In this document: positions 1 through 6,676 of the stretch, in pieces
How positions within the stretch are numbered: position 1 is the stretch's first letter
Layout of the letters: every line of letters begins with the position of its first letter
Source of the DNA: DATJXG01 sp035500455
Lineage (GTDB): Bacteria > Acidobacteriota > Terriglobia > Terriglobales > Acidobacteriaceae
Assembly (NCBI GenBank): GCA_035500455.1
Contig: DATJXG010000006.1
Location: 1-20,194 of the forward strand
Length of the DNA stretch: 20,194 bases
Direction: 5' to 3'
Translations under genes and position numbers: made by a program
The notes under the pieces: model-generated
What the model was told of the DNA's origin: nothing
Database searches by the model: none
What the model saw: only the letters and a program-made list of their open reading frames with translations

Positions 1-230
1 AGGTTGTCGGCCTCAGTGCCACCGCCGGTGAAGACGATTTCCGAAGGCCGGCATCCCACTAGCTCGGCCACGGACTCCCGCGCGCGCTCCACCGCCGCCC
101 GCGTCTCCTGCCCGTGATGATGGATGGAAGAGGCGTTGCCGTAGTGCTCGCCAAAGTAGGGACGCATGGCGTCCAATACTTCCGGCAGTAGAGGAGTGCT
201 GGCGTTATTGTCGAGATACACGCGGCGCAT
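1..230 (-). CDS. Cysteine desulfurase, NifS/IscS type (N-terminal part)
   Basis: The reverse strand from the ATG at 228-230 reads MRRVYLDNNASTPLLPEVL and continues open to base 1, so about 76 residues of the N-terminus are present and the rest lies outside the window. The YLDNNASTP start, the YGNASSIHHHGQ stretch and the FTGGGTEADN motif are the hallmark N-terminal motifs of the PLP-dependent class V aminotransferase fold used by cysteine desulfurases, which remove sulfur from cysteine for Fe-S cluster or tRNA thiolation pathways. The PLP lysine and the catalytic cysteine lie in the missing part, so NifS, IscS and related proteins cannot be told apart. No Shine-Dalgarno sequence precedes the start; a TAAAAT box lies 10 bases upstream (241-246). 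Confidence 0.93.
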   Translation of the reverse strand, partial: MRRVYLDNNASTPLLPEVLDAMRPYFGEHYGNASSIHHHGQETRAAVERARESVAELVGCRPSEIVFTGGGTEADN

Positions 231-240
231 AGCTCACTCT

Positions 241-246
241 ATTTTA
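241..246 (-). promoter_or_regulatory. Putative -10 box just before the cysteine desulfurase gene
   Basis: On the minus strand TAAAAT ends 10 bases before the ATG at 230, which would place the transcript start about four bases before the start codon. No convincing -35 box is seen. It is part of the short-leader pattern described in the findings. Confidence 0.3.
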
Positions 247-477
247 CTCTTCCGGTGCGGCGTTGAGCCGCTCAGGCACGGGCAGGTCATCGCTTACTCA
301 GCGGCGTAATACTTTCCGGTTACTCGGGCACGAATGTGTCAAAGCCGCATCAAGCGTCCCGATCATGCGACTTTTTACTGCAAATTCACTTTCCTTTCCG
401 CTTTTCCACAAGGGCCGGGCTTACATTGGGGAAAGCTTTAAAGACCCTGTCCCACCAAATCCTACCCAGGAGGTCTT

Positions 478-2640
478 ATGAGATCCATGCGAACACCCTG
501 TTCCGCTTGCCGTCTGCTAACCCTGATCGGGATTTTCGTCGTCGCTACCGGCGGCACTTCCTTCGCCCATAACACCTGCCAGTTGAACTCGCCCAATGGC
601 CGCATCAAACACGTGATCTACGTTCAGTTCGACAACACGCACTTCGAGCGCGACAACCCCAATGTGCCCTCAGATCTGGAGCAAATGCCTCACCTGCTCA
701 ACTTCATCACCAATAATGGTGTGCTGCTCTCGAACGACCACACCGTTCTCATCTCCCACACCGCGACCGGCATCCTGAGTTCGCTCACGGGAGTTTACCC
801 GGATCGGATGGGAGTGCCGGTGGCGAACAGCTTCCGCTATTTCATGACGGATGGCACCACCCGGACCGGCGTTTCCTTCGCCTATTGGACGGCACCCCTG
901 TATGACCCCGCCGGCAGTACCACCGACCTGACTCCCGAAATGATCAACGAGAAGGGCAAGATCGCTCCCGCACCGTGGGTGCCATTTACCCGCGCCGGTT
1001 GCGATGTCGGCTCGGTGGCAACTGCGAACACGATTCTCGAAAACACGGCCATTGATATTCCCACGGTATTCGGGGCCGATTCACCTGAAGCAGCAGAGGT
1101 AGCGTCGAATCCGGGACAAGCTTTCGCGGACTTTGTGGGCATTGGCGTCCACTGTGCGCGCGGCTCAGCGACTTGCGCAGCCTCCGCCCATGCTCGCCCG
1201 GACTTGCTGCCGGATGAGCCTCATGGCTACAACGGCTTCAACGGGCTGTTCGGCGCTGTTTACGTTAACCCGGTGATTCAGCCCAGCGGGCCGATGACCG
1301 ATCTTGATGGCAACGTAATCGAGGACGCGACTGGACACATCGGTTTCCCGGGCTTCGATGGCATGGAGGCCACGGTTTCTCTCGCCTGGGTGGCCCAGAT
1401 GCAGGAAGCCGGCATTCCGGTGACGTATGCGTACGTCTCCGACGCACATGACGCACACGGCACCGCCGGCAACATCCATTTCGCGTACGGCCCCGGCGAA
1501 GACGGCTACACCCAGCAACTGCAGGCCTACGATCAGGCCTTTCAGAAATTCTTCGACCGGCTGGCGGCGGATGGAATTACCAAGAAGAACACGCTGTTTG
1601 TGTTTACCGTCGACGAAGGCGATCACTTTGTGGGTGACCCACCGACTCCTTCGGATTGCGACGGCGTAACCACCCCCTGCACCTACAACCGCGTTGGAGA
1701 AATCAACGGCGACTTGCGGCGTATGATCTACACGCAATTCGGCGACCCGACGGTTTTTTCCGTGCACTCCGACGATGCGCCGACGGTGTATGTGAACGGC
1801 ACCGGCACGCAACCCATCCTCGACCAGACAGATCCGGTCGTGCGCAACCTGGAGCGGGAAATGAGCCAGTTGAGCTGGCTCAATCCGTACACCGGCCTGG
1901 TGGAGAGCAACATTATGGTGGCGCAGGTGGACCACACCGGCATGAAGACTCTGCACATGGTCACAGCCGATCCCTACCGCACTCCAACCTTTACGCCGTT
2001 CGCCGACCCGGCCTGGTTCTTCTTCGCCACTGGCGGGACCACGCCCACGCTGTGCGCGACGCCGGATGCGTGCGCCTCGATTCCGGCGCGGACGAGTCAA
2101 AGCTTCGCCTGGAACCACGGCGACATTCAAAGCGAGATCGCCTCCACCTGGATCGGTTACGTGGGCGAGGGCGTCGAAGATCGTGGAATCGACGGTAAAA
2201 CCTGGTCGGACCACACCGACGCACGCCCGACGATCCTGGAACTGGTCGGCTTGAAGGATGATTACGTGCATGACGGGCGCGTCATCACCGAAATCTTTGA
2301 CGACCATGCGCGTCCGTGGGCGTTGAAGAGGAGCGACAGCTTTGTGGCGCTGGCGCAAATCTACAAGCAACTGAATGCGCCCTTTGGTGAGTTCGGCATG
2401 GACACGCTCCGGGCATCTACCAGGGCGCTGGCATCGAACGCGGACGGTGACGCTACTTACAACCACATCGAGGGAAAGATTCAGTTCCTCACCGCGAAGC
2501 GGGATGCATTGACTGCGCAGATGAATCGGTTGCTTAACGGCGCCGAATTCAGGGGCCAGGCGTTCAGCAACCCGCAAGCCTACTGGCTGATTTCGCAGGG
2601 ACGGGCGCTGCTGGACCAGGCAGACCGGTTAGCACACTAG
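478..2640 (+). CDS. Secreted alkaline phosphatase superfamily protein
   Basis: The product has 720 residues with an N-terminal signal peptide (hydrophobic residues about 12-28, likely cleavage after the Ala of TSFA at 30). The order of candidate metal and catalytic residues is that of the alkaline phosphatase superfamily: Asp52 in VQFDN, a probable nucleophile Thr95 in SHTATG followed by SSLTGVYPDRMG (compare the TGLYP segment of nucleotide pyrophosphatases), Asp322/His324/Asp325/His327 in SDAHDAHG, Asp379 to His383 in VDEGDHF, and His579 in SDHTDARPT. It therefore probably hydrolyses a phosphate (or sulfate) ester outside the cytoplasm; the substrate is unknown. The last 110 residues form an extra mostly helical tail. 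An AGGAGG Shine-Dalgarno sequence at 469-474 fixes the start. It is monocistronic, closed by the terminator at 2672-2708. Confidence 0.85.
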   Translation: MRSMRTPCSACRLLTLIGIFVVATGGTSFAHNTCQLNSPNGRIKHVIYVQFDNTHFERDNPNVPSDLEQMPHLLNFITNNGVLLSNDHTVLISHTATGILSSLTGVYPDRMGVPVANSFRYFMTDGTTRTGVSFAYWTAPLYDPAGSTTDLTPEMINEKGKIAPAPWVPFTRAGCDVGSVATANTILENTAIDIPTVFGADSPEAAEVASNPGQAFADFVGIGVHCARGSATCAASAHARPDLLPDEPHGYNGFNGLFGAVYVNPVIQPSGPMTDLDGNVIEDATGHIGFPGFDGMEATVSLAWVAQMQEAGIPVTYAYVSDAHDAHGTAGNIHFAYGPGEDGYTQQLQAYDQAFQKFFDRLAADGITKKNTLFVFTVDEGDHFVGDPPTPSDCDGVTTPCTYNRVGEINGDLRRMIYTQFGDPTVFSVHSDDAPTVYVNGTGTQPILDQTDPVVRNLEREMSQLSWLNPYTGLVESNIMVAQVDHTGMKTLHMVTADPYRTPTFTPFADPAWFFFATGGTTPTLCATPDACASIPARTSQSFAWNHGDIQSEIASTWIGYVGEGVEDRGIDGKTWSDHTDARPTILELVGLKDDYVHDGRVITEIFDDHARPWALKRSDSFVALAQIYKQLNAPFGEFGMDTLRASTRALASNADGDATYNHIEGKIQFLTAKRDALTAQMNRLLNGAEFRGQAFSNPQAYWLISQGRALLDQADRLAH

Positions 2641-2671
2641 CCCGCAACGCGGAATGTGCGGACTCACTTGT

Positions 2672-2708
2672 GGACAGGCGCCGAGATGCGCCTGTCCATT
2701 TTTCTTTT
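2672..2708 (+). terminator. Rho-independent terminator after the AlkP-like gene
   Basis: A perfect 10-bp stem (GGACAGGCGC at 2672-2681, GCGCCTGTCC at 2688-2697) with loop CGAGAT is followed by A, five T, C, four T. It lies 31 bases after the stop codon and between two convergent genes, so it ends the + strand transcript before the Hsp15-like gene. Confidence 0.9.
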
Positions 2709-2739
2709 GCAGGTTGATTGAAATCGAACCACGCCCCGG

Positions 2740-3120
2740 TCAAGCTCTTCCCCGAAACTGGATGATTCTTCGGCGATCGCGTTTTGATGGCCTGCCCTCG
2801 GGCAACTGCTCGAATTGCCTCATCGCCTTTCGCTCAGCGGTGACTTTCTGTCGTAGCTCTCGGCTGGCTTCGGTTTCACGGTAAAGCGTTTGGGCTACGG
2901 AAGCCGGGCCGCGGATTTCGCTGAGCAGGAGCACTTCGACCTGAAAGACGCCGCCCTCGTTGGTAATTTCCAGCATTTCTCCCACCCGGACTTCGCGGGC
3001 AGGCTTGACCACTTGCCCGCCGGATTTGATTCTGCCGAGTTCGCAGGCGCGCGCAGCCAGAGTGCGCGTCTTGAAGAACCGGGCGGCCCACAACCATTTA
3101 TCCATTCGCACCGAATTCAT
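2740..3120 (-). CDS. hslR: S4-domain RNA-binding protein, Hsp15 (HslR) family
   Basis: The product has 126 residues. MDKWLWAARFFKTRTLA near the start, followed by ACELGRIKSGG and KPAREVRVGEMLEI, is the S4 fold as it appears in Hsp15 proteins (about residues 6-66). A basic tail ends in RPSKRDRRRIIQFRGR, also typical of the family. In E. coli, Hsp15 binds stalled 50S subunits that carry peptidyl-tRNA; the same role is inferred here. Two starts are possible: ATG at 3118-3120 (used here) or the in-frame ATG at 3103-3105, which gives MDKWLW directly and matches the usual start of the family. The gene is convergent with the AlkP-like gene and divergent from the ferritin-like gene. Confidence 0.9.
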   Translation of the reverse strand: MNSVRMDKWLWAARFFKTRTLAARACELGRIKSGGQVVKPAREVRVGEMLEITNEGGVFQVEVLLLSEIRGPASVAQTLYRETEASRELRQKVTAERKAMRQFEQLPEGRPSKRDRRRIIQFRGRA

Positions 3121-3182
3121 AGTTTTCGTCGTGGACGAACTTCGCCATTAGCGGATTGGAAAATGCAACCAAAGCAAATGTC

Positions 3183-3238
3183 TCTCCCGAGAGACAAGCT
3201 CCCGACAAATATATTGCAAGTTCGTAACTCACGCGTGA
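3183..3238. promoter_or_regulatory. Palindromes in the hslR/ferritin divergent gap
   Basis: The 206-base gap between two divergent genes holds a perfect 10-bp palindrome TCACGCGTGA (3229-3238), a dyad TCTCTC-CC-GAGAGA (3181-3194) and a TATATT (3210-3215) that could be a -10 box. Operator function is only a guess from position and symmetry; no matching -35 box is clear. Confidence 0.3.
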
Positions 3239-3326
3239 CATCGCGCTCCTGCCAGGTTAGTAGTCTGCACTCACCGTGGCTTTCAGACTCACGGAATCAA
3301 TATCAGCAAAAACTGGAGTGTTTGGC

Positions 3327-4520
3327 ATGAAAAACGAAAGTCTCCCATCCACTGCGACACTGGAAACCGCGGCCACCAGCGATGAACTGGAGTTGTCGTC
3401 GCCGCGGACGATCGAGCGCCGCTCATTTCTGAAGCACCTCGGCATTACCGGCGCGGCGCTTTCCGCCGGGGCGCTTCTGGCCACTCAAGTACGCGCCGAC
3501 GACGGCCGCAGCGGCAGCCTCACCAAAGGCGACGCCGCCATCCTGCGCTTTCTGGCGGCCGCGGAGATCATCGAAACCGATCTCTGGCTGCAATACCACG
3601 AACTCGGCGGGGAACAGGATACGGAATTCAGCAGCTTCATCGGCGGGAACCCGCTCTACACCCAGGCTCTGGCAGTGCTCGACGAAGACATGGACGTATA
3701 TATCCACGACAACACCGACGATGAGATCAGCCATTTCCAGTTCATCAATGCCTACCTGGCGTCGAAGGGCGCTGCGCCGGTGAATCTGGAGCCGTTTCGC
3801 ACTTTGCCGGGAAGCCAGGCTACGGGGGCGAACAAGTCACTCAAGCGCATCACCAACCTCACTCAACTCACCGTGGATACCAGCTTCTGGACTCGCTACC
3901 GCGTCGACAACAAGAACCCCGATCTCGACCCTCACTTTGTTTTCCCGCAAGCCGATGTGATCGTGAATCGCACCGCCATCCCTCGCACCGACGACGATTT
4001 GATGGGGCCGTCGACGGTGGTGTCCGGCATTCCGGATCATCTTTTGGCGATCGCCTTCACCGCGGGATTCCACTTCTGCGCCATCGAGCAGGGCGGGACT
4101 AGTCTTTATCCGTCGCTGGCGCAGCGCGTTACCAGCCCGGAGGTTCTGCGGATTCTGCTCAGCATCGGCCCCACGGAAGCGATGCACTTCCAGACCTGGC
4201 AGGACAAGGCGGGGAATGCGCTAGCGGTGAGTGATGTTGATCCCATCACTGGTTCGCCGGTGTCATTCGTGGATCTGACGGAAGACGCCGACCCGGGCGA
4301 GACTCTGCAGTCGAACCTGATCATGCCGGAGCCTTGCCCGTTCCTCAGCCGCAAATTTCCCAGGTGCTCGATCGTGCGTCCCACAAACACGAAGGGTGCG
4401 GCGATGGGTGCGGCGCAATTCCTCGTCGCCAGCGGGCTGTTCAAAGGGCAGTCACCGCACTTCTTTCAGGTGTTGCGCGACCTGGCGGAAGATGCGGACG
4501 CAGCCCAGCCTGAACGCTGA
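3327..4520 (+). CDS. Tat-exported ferritin-like domain protein
   Basis: The product has 397 residues from the ATG at 3327, which has GGAG eight bases upstream; an in-frame GTG at 3276 has no such support. Residues 30-56 are a twin-arginine signal (ERRSFLKHLG, then a hydrophobic Ala/Gly-rich stretch, and a likely cut after QVRA), so the folded protein is exported by Tat. The mature part is a ferritin-like four-helix fold: Glu80/Glu83 in AAEIIETDLW, E133xxH136 in DEISHFQF, Glu254 in FCAIEQ and E284xxH287 in GPTEAMHF are the expected di-metal ligands. The family is common in soil bacteria but its reaction is not known; an iron-binding or oxidase-type role is inferred. The tatA/tatB-like pair follows 266 bases downstream, beyond a terminator-like hairpin. 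Confidence 0.85.
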   Translation: MKNESLPSTATLETAATSDELELSSPRTIERRSFLKHLGITGAALSAGALLATQVRADDGRSGSLTKGDAAILRFLAAAEIIETDLWLQYHELGGEQDTEFSSFIGGNPLYTQALAVLDEDMDVYIHDNTDDEISHFQFINAYLASKGAAPVNLEPFRTLPGSQATGANKSLKRITNLTQLTVDTSFWTRYRVDNKNPDLDPHFVFPQADVIVNRTAIPRTDDDLMGPSTVVSGIPDHLLAIAFTAGFHFCAIEQGGTSLYPSLAQRVTSPEVLRILLSIGPTEAMHFQTWQDKAGNALAVSDVDPITGSPVSFVDLTEDADPGETLQSNLIMPEPCPFLSRKFPRCSIVRPTNTKGAAMGAAQFLVASGLFKGQSPHFFQVLRDLAEDADAAQPER

Positions 4521-4552
4521 TCTCAAACAAGTCTCTCTCCTGCTGAATTAGA

Positions 4553-4593
4553 CGGGCGCTGTTTCCGGAATTCAGGCGCAGCGCCCGAATTTT
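4553..4593 (+). terminator. Terminator-like hairpin after the ferritin-like gene
   Basis: A perfect 9-bp stem (CGGGCGCTG at 4553-4561, CAGCGCCCG at 4579-4587) encloses a 17-base loop that contains a smaller TTCCGGAA dyad, and is followed by AATTTT. It starts 33 bases after the stop codon. The T run is short, so termination may be partial. Confidence 0.65.
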
Positions 4594-4650
4594 CCGATTG
4601 GAGAGGGCGGGCAGTCCGCGCCGAAACTTGAGTTTTTACGCATGATCGAT

Positions 4651-4759
4651 TTCCTTCGTGTACCTTCGTGAACCCTTCGTGTCCTTCGTGGTTGCTTTTG
4701 GCTTTTGTGCAGCAGAAGGCGAAAGGCAAACCACGCAGGACACGAAGGTACACGAAGGG
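4651..4759. repeat. Large inverted repeat of CACGAAGG units (family A)
   Basis: The left arm carries four CCTTCGTG units (4653, 4663, 4674, 4683) at a spacing of 9-11 bases; the right arm carries CACGCAGG (4732), CACGAAGG (4741) and CACGAAGG (4751). Bases 4653-4670 and 4741-4758 are perfect reverse complements over 18 bp. The left arm has one extra unit compared with the right. The intervening 40 bases show no gene. The right arm ends about 16 bases before the tatA Shine-Dalgarno sequence, so any read-through transcript would fold there. Confidence 0.85.
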
Positions 4760-4786
4760 CGGCTTGGAAATACATAAGGAGATTTT

Positions 4787-4990
4787 ATGTTTGAAGGACT
4801 GTTTCAACCGATGCACTTGCTGGTTCTTTTCGGAATCGCCCTGCTGGTTTTTGGGCCGAAGAAACTTCCGGAGTTGGGTAAGGGAATTGGGGATGGGATT
4901 CGCGGTTTCAAAGCTGCGATGAACCCCAAAGAGGAAGAGGAAGTAAAGCCCTCCAGCCCGGCAGCCATCACGGCCGGCGAGCAGAGTTGA
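4787..4990 (+). CDS. tatA: Twin-arginine translocase subunit TatA/TatE
   Basis: The product has 67 residues. A short N-terminal membrane helix (LLVLFGIALLVFG, about residues 11-23) is followed directly by the family signature FGPKKLPELGKGIGDGIRGF, the hinge and amphipathic helix, and then by an acidic/proline tail. TatA oligomers form the passage through which folded twin-arginine proteins cross the inner membrane. AAGGAG lies just upstream (4776-4781) and fixes the start. At 67 residues it is short for the family but complete. The tatB-like gene follows after 11 bases, so the two are probably cotranscribed; no tatC is in the window. Confidence 0.95.
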   Translation: MFEGLFQPMHLLVLFGIALLVFGPKKLPELGKGIGDGIRGFKAAMNPKEEEEVKPSSPAAITAGEQS

Positions 4991-5001
4991 GCGAGGCTGC
5001 T

Positions 5002-5220
5002 ATGGGAATGGATCTGCTCCTTGGGGTGGCGTTTGCCTTCGTAGTTCTGGGGCCCAAGCGCGTGCACTCGGTTCTTGGTCTTGTGGGACGCGCCAAAGCG
5101 GAGATCGACAAAGCGGCGGGATCTGTCAAGGCGCGGTTGGGGGAGGAGCTTGAGGGGCCGGGCGTGAACGAACCCTTTACCGCAGAGGACGCTGAGGGCG
5201 CTGAAGAATTCACTTCTTAG
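5002..5220 (+). CDS. TatA/TatB-like Tat subunit with repeat-derived C-terminus
   Basis: From the ATG at 5002, with GAGG five bases upstream, the product has 72 residues (a TTG at 4987 overlapping the tatA stop would add five). MGMDLLLGVAFAFVVLGPKR is a single membrane helix ending in the LGPKR turn of Tat subunits, followed by an amphipathic helix (VHSVLGLVGRAKAEIDKAAG). This makes it a second small Tat component, TatB-like by position after tatA, though the family cannot be settled from this length. The last residues FTAEDAEGAEEFTS are encoded by a dispersed repeat of the ACCGCAGAG type (5177-5210), not by typical Tat sequence, so the original stop was probably overwritten. It is convergent with citrate synthase. 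Confidence 0.8.
   Translation: MGMDLLLGVAFAFVVLGPKRVHSVLGLVGRAKAEIDKAAGSVKARLGEELEGPGVNEPFTAEDAEGAEEFTS
5177..5210 (+). repeat. Dispersed repeat, ACCGCAGAG family (family B), inside the tatB-like gene
   Basis: The segment starts TTTACCGCAGAGGACGC and goes on with the period-like GCTGAGGGCGCTGAAG. It shares ACCGCAGAG and the purine-rich continuation with the two arms at 9977-10006 and 10060-10094. Here it is a single copy and is read as codons for FTAEDAEGAEE. Confidence 0.65.
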
Positions 5221-5249
5221 GGCATCTCGCTTTGGCTCGCTTGCTCGCT

Positions 5250-5271
5250 GGACGGGACAAGCCCCGTCCCT
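5250..5271. repeat. Hairpin in the gap before citrate synthase (possible REP-like unit, family D)
   Basis: GGACGGG (5250-5256), loop ACAAGC and CCCGTCC (5263-5269) form a perfect 7-bp stem followed by CTACATGG with no T run. It lies in the 62-base gap between two convergent genes and directly follows the family B segment. From memory, GACAAGCCCCGTCCCTACA-type elements are scattered in related genomes; this needs a genome search. It could help end transcription, but is not a canonical intrinsic terminator. Confidence 0.5.
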
Positions 5272-5282
5272 ACATGGTTCGT

Positions 5283-6443
5283 TTAGCGCTGCTCCAGCGG
5301 GGCCCAGTGTTGGGGGTAGGCTGGACCGACGTAGTCGGCGCGGGGGCGGATCAGGCGGTTGTCGTCGAGCTGCTCGATTACGTGGGCGGTCCATCCGCTT
5401 ACGCGGGAGACTGCGAAAACCGGGGTGAACAAATCCACGTCGATTCCGAGCGTGTGGTAGGTGGAAGCGGAATAAAAATCGACGTTGGCGTTGAGCTTCT
5501 TGTCGGCGCGCACGAACTCTTCGATAGCGTGGGAAATCTCGTACCACTTGCTTTGTCCGCTGGATTCGCCGAGATCATGTGACATCTTGCGCAGGTGCGT
5601 AGCGCGCGGGTCCTCGGCGTGATACACGCGGTGGCCGAAGCCGGGAATCTTTTTCTTTTGCGCCAGCATGCCTTGAATGTAATCCACGGGATTAGCGCCC
5701 GATTTGTCCACGGCCTGCAGGATATTGAATACCGCCTCGTTCGCTCCGCCATGCAGCGGCCCTTTGAGCGCGCCGATGGCGGCCGTGACTGCCGAATGCA
5801 TGTCAGAAAGCGTGGCCGCGGTAACCCGAGCGGCAAACGTTGAGGCGTTCAGTTCGTGGTCGGCATGAAGAATCAGCGCAATGTCCAAGGCTCGCTCAGC
5901 GGTAGCCGAGGGCGGCGTGCCGTTCAGCATCAGCAAAAAATTGGCGGCGTGAGAAAGCGAGCGATCGGGCTCGATGACCTTCAGTCCTTTGCGGACGCGG
6001 TCATAAGCCGCAACGATCATCGCCACCTGTGAAGTGAGCCGCGTCGCTTTGTGGACGTTGGCCTGGCGGTCGTTGGATTTTTCTTCGGGATCGTAGAACG
6101 ACAAAGCCGAAACCGCGGTGCGCAGCACATCCATGGGGAGGGCGTGCCGGGGCGCCGAGCGCAGCAGGTTGATGATGGAAGCGTCGAGCTTGCGCTCCTC
6201 CGCCAGCCGTTCGTGAAATTCCTTCAGTTCATAACGCTTGGGCAAGCGCCCGTTCCAGAGAAGGAAGCAGGTCTCTTCGAAATTGGAGTGCTCGGCCAGT
6301 TCATGAATATCGATGCCGCAGTAAGCCAGAACGCCGCGGTCTCCATCGATAAAGCAGATTCGGGATGTGGTGGCAACGACGCCCTCAAGGCCTTTTGGCG
6401 CGTGTAGTGTGGACGCAGTGGACATAGAATTTGGCTCGGACAT
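5283..6443 (-). CDS. gltA: Citrate synthase (possibly 2-methylcitrate synthase)
   Basis: The product has 386 residues, the usual size of the short bacterial citrate synthases. It condenses oxaloacetate with acetyl-CoA at the entry of the TCA cycle. The key segments are all present: HADHELNAST with oxaloacetate-binding His196, GPLHGGANEAV with catalytic His231, PGFGHRVY with His271, and NVDFYSASTYHTLGI with catalytic Asp322. The start used is ATG 6441-6443; a second ATG at 6423-6425 is also possible, and neither has a Shine-Dalgarno sequence. A good promoter lies at 6495-6523. The short form also covers 2-methylcitrate synthases (PrpC), which cannot be excluded; no other prp gene is nearby, so citrate synthase is favoured. 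Confidence 0.93.
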   Translation of the reverse strand: MSEPNSMSTASTLHAPKGLEGVVATTSRICFIDGDRGVLAYCGIDIHELAEHSNFEETCFLLWNGRLPKRYELKEFHERLAEERKLDASIINLLRSAPRHALPMDVLRTAVSALSFYDPEEKSNDRQANVHKATRLTSQVAMIVAAYDRVRKGLKVIEPDRSLSHAANFLLMLNGTPPSATAERALDIALILHADHELNASTFAARVTAATLSDMHSAVTAAIGALKGPLHGGANEAVFNILQAVDKSGANPVDYIQGMLAQKKKIPGFGHRVYHAEDPRATHLRKMSHDLGESSGQSKWYEISHAIEEFVRADKKLNANVDFYSASTYHTLGIDVDLFTPVFAVSRVSGWTAHVIEQLDDNRLIRPRADYVGPAYPQHWAPLEQR

Positions 6444-6494
6444 GCAGGATTACGTTGCCGCGGCGCGCCCAGCGATTTGCGTGCCGAACCAATC

Positions 6495-6523
6495 TTTATA
6501 CGCCAAACCCTTCCTCTTTCCAA
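6495..6523 (-). promoter_or_regulatory. Sigma-70-type promoter for citrate synthase
   Basis: On the minus strand TTGGAA (6518-6523) is separated by 17 bases from TATAAA (6495-6500). This places the transcript start near 6488 and gives a leader of about 45 bases before the citrate synthase ATG. Confidence 0.6.
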
Positions 6524-6552
6524 CCGGGGCGCGAGTTTCCAAGGTCGCTGAC

Positions 6553-6591
6553 CCGCGGTGCGCGGCGCTTGTGGACTCCTGCGCACCGCGG
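6553..6591. other. Perfect 11-bp GC-rich inverted repeat in the divergent gap
   Basis: CCGCGGTGCGC (6553-6563) and GCGCACCGCGG (6581-6591) are exact reverse complements around a 17-base centre. No T run follows on either strand, so it is not an intrinsic terminator. It lies upstream of both the citrate synthase promoter and the secretin start; an operator or a structured RNA are both possible. Confidence 0.7.
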
Positions 6592-6664
6592 ACAATGGCC
6601 CAAAGGATTCATCCCGGAGGTACACAGGGGCCAGGAATCCGCTGGAACCGGCCTCGTTCAAGGT

Positions 6665-6670
6665 TACAAT
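6665..6670 (+). promoter_or_regulatory. -10 box six bases before the secretin ATG
   Basis: TACAAT at 6665-6670 ends six bases before the ATG at 6677, so the expected transcript start is the A of the start codon itself. Weak -35 candidates (CTGGAA at 6642-6647) fit a 17-base spacer. No Shine-Dalgarno sequence fits in this geometry. Confidence 0.45.
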
Positions 6671-6676
6671 TCGGAA

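Noticed and set aside
1165..2577. Long minus-strand open frame (470 codons) opposite the AlkP-like gene
   Set aside because: It mirrors a gene with clear motifs, has low-complexity Arg/Val/His-rich content and no recognisable domain; it is a GC-rich shadow.
4651..4759. CRISPR array
   Set aside because: Units are 8 bases at 9-11 base spacing and in inverted arms; there are no spacers of CRISPR length and no cas genes.
4523..4816. Minus-strand frames across the CACGAAGG repeat
   Set aside because: They translate the repeat itself (Arg/His/Glu/Gly patterns) and have no independent support.
6431..6676. Upstream extension of the secretin frame
   Set aside because: The sequence is Arg/Pro-rich and not protein-like; the ATG at 6677 begins a clean signal peptide.
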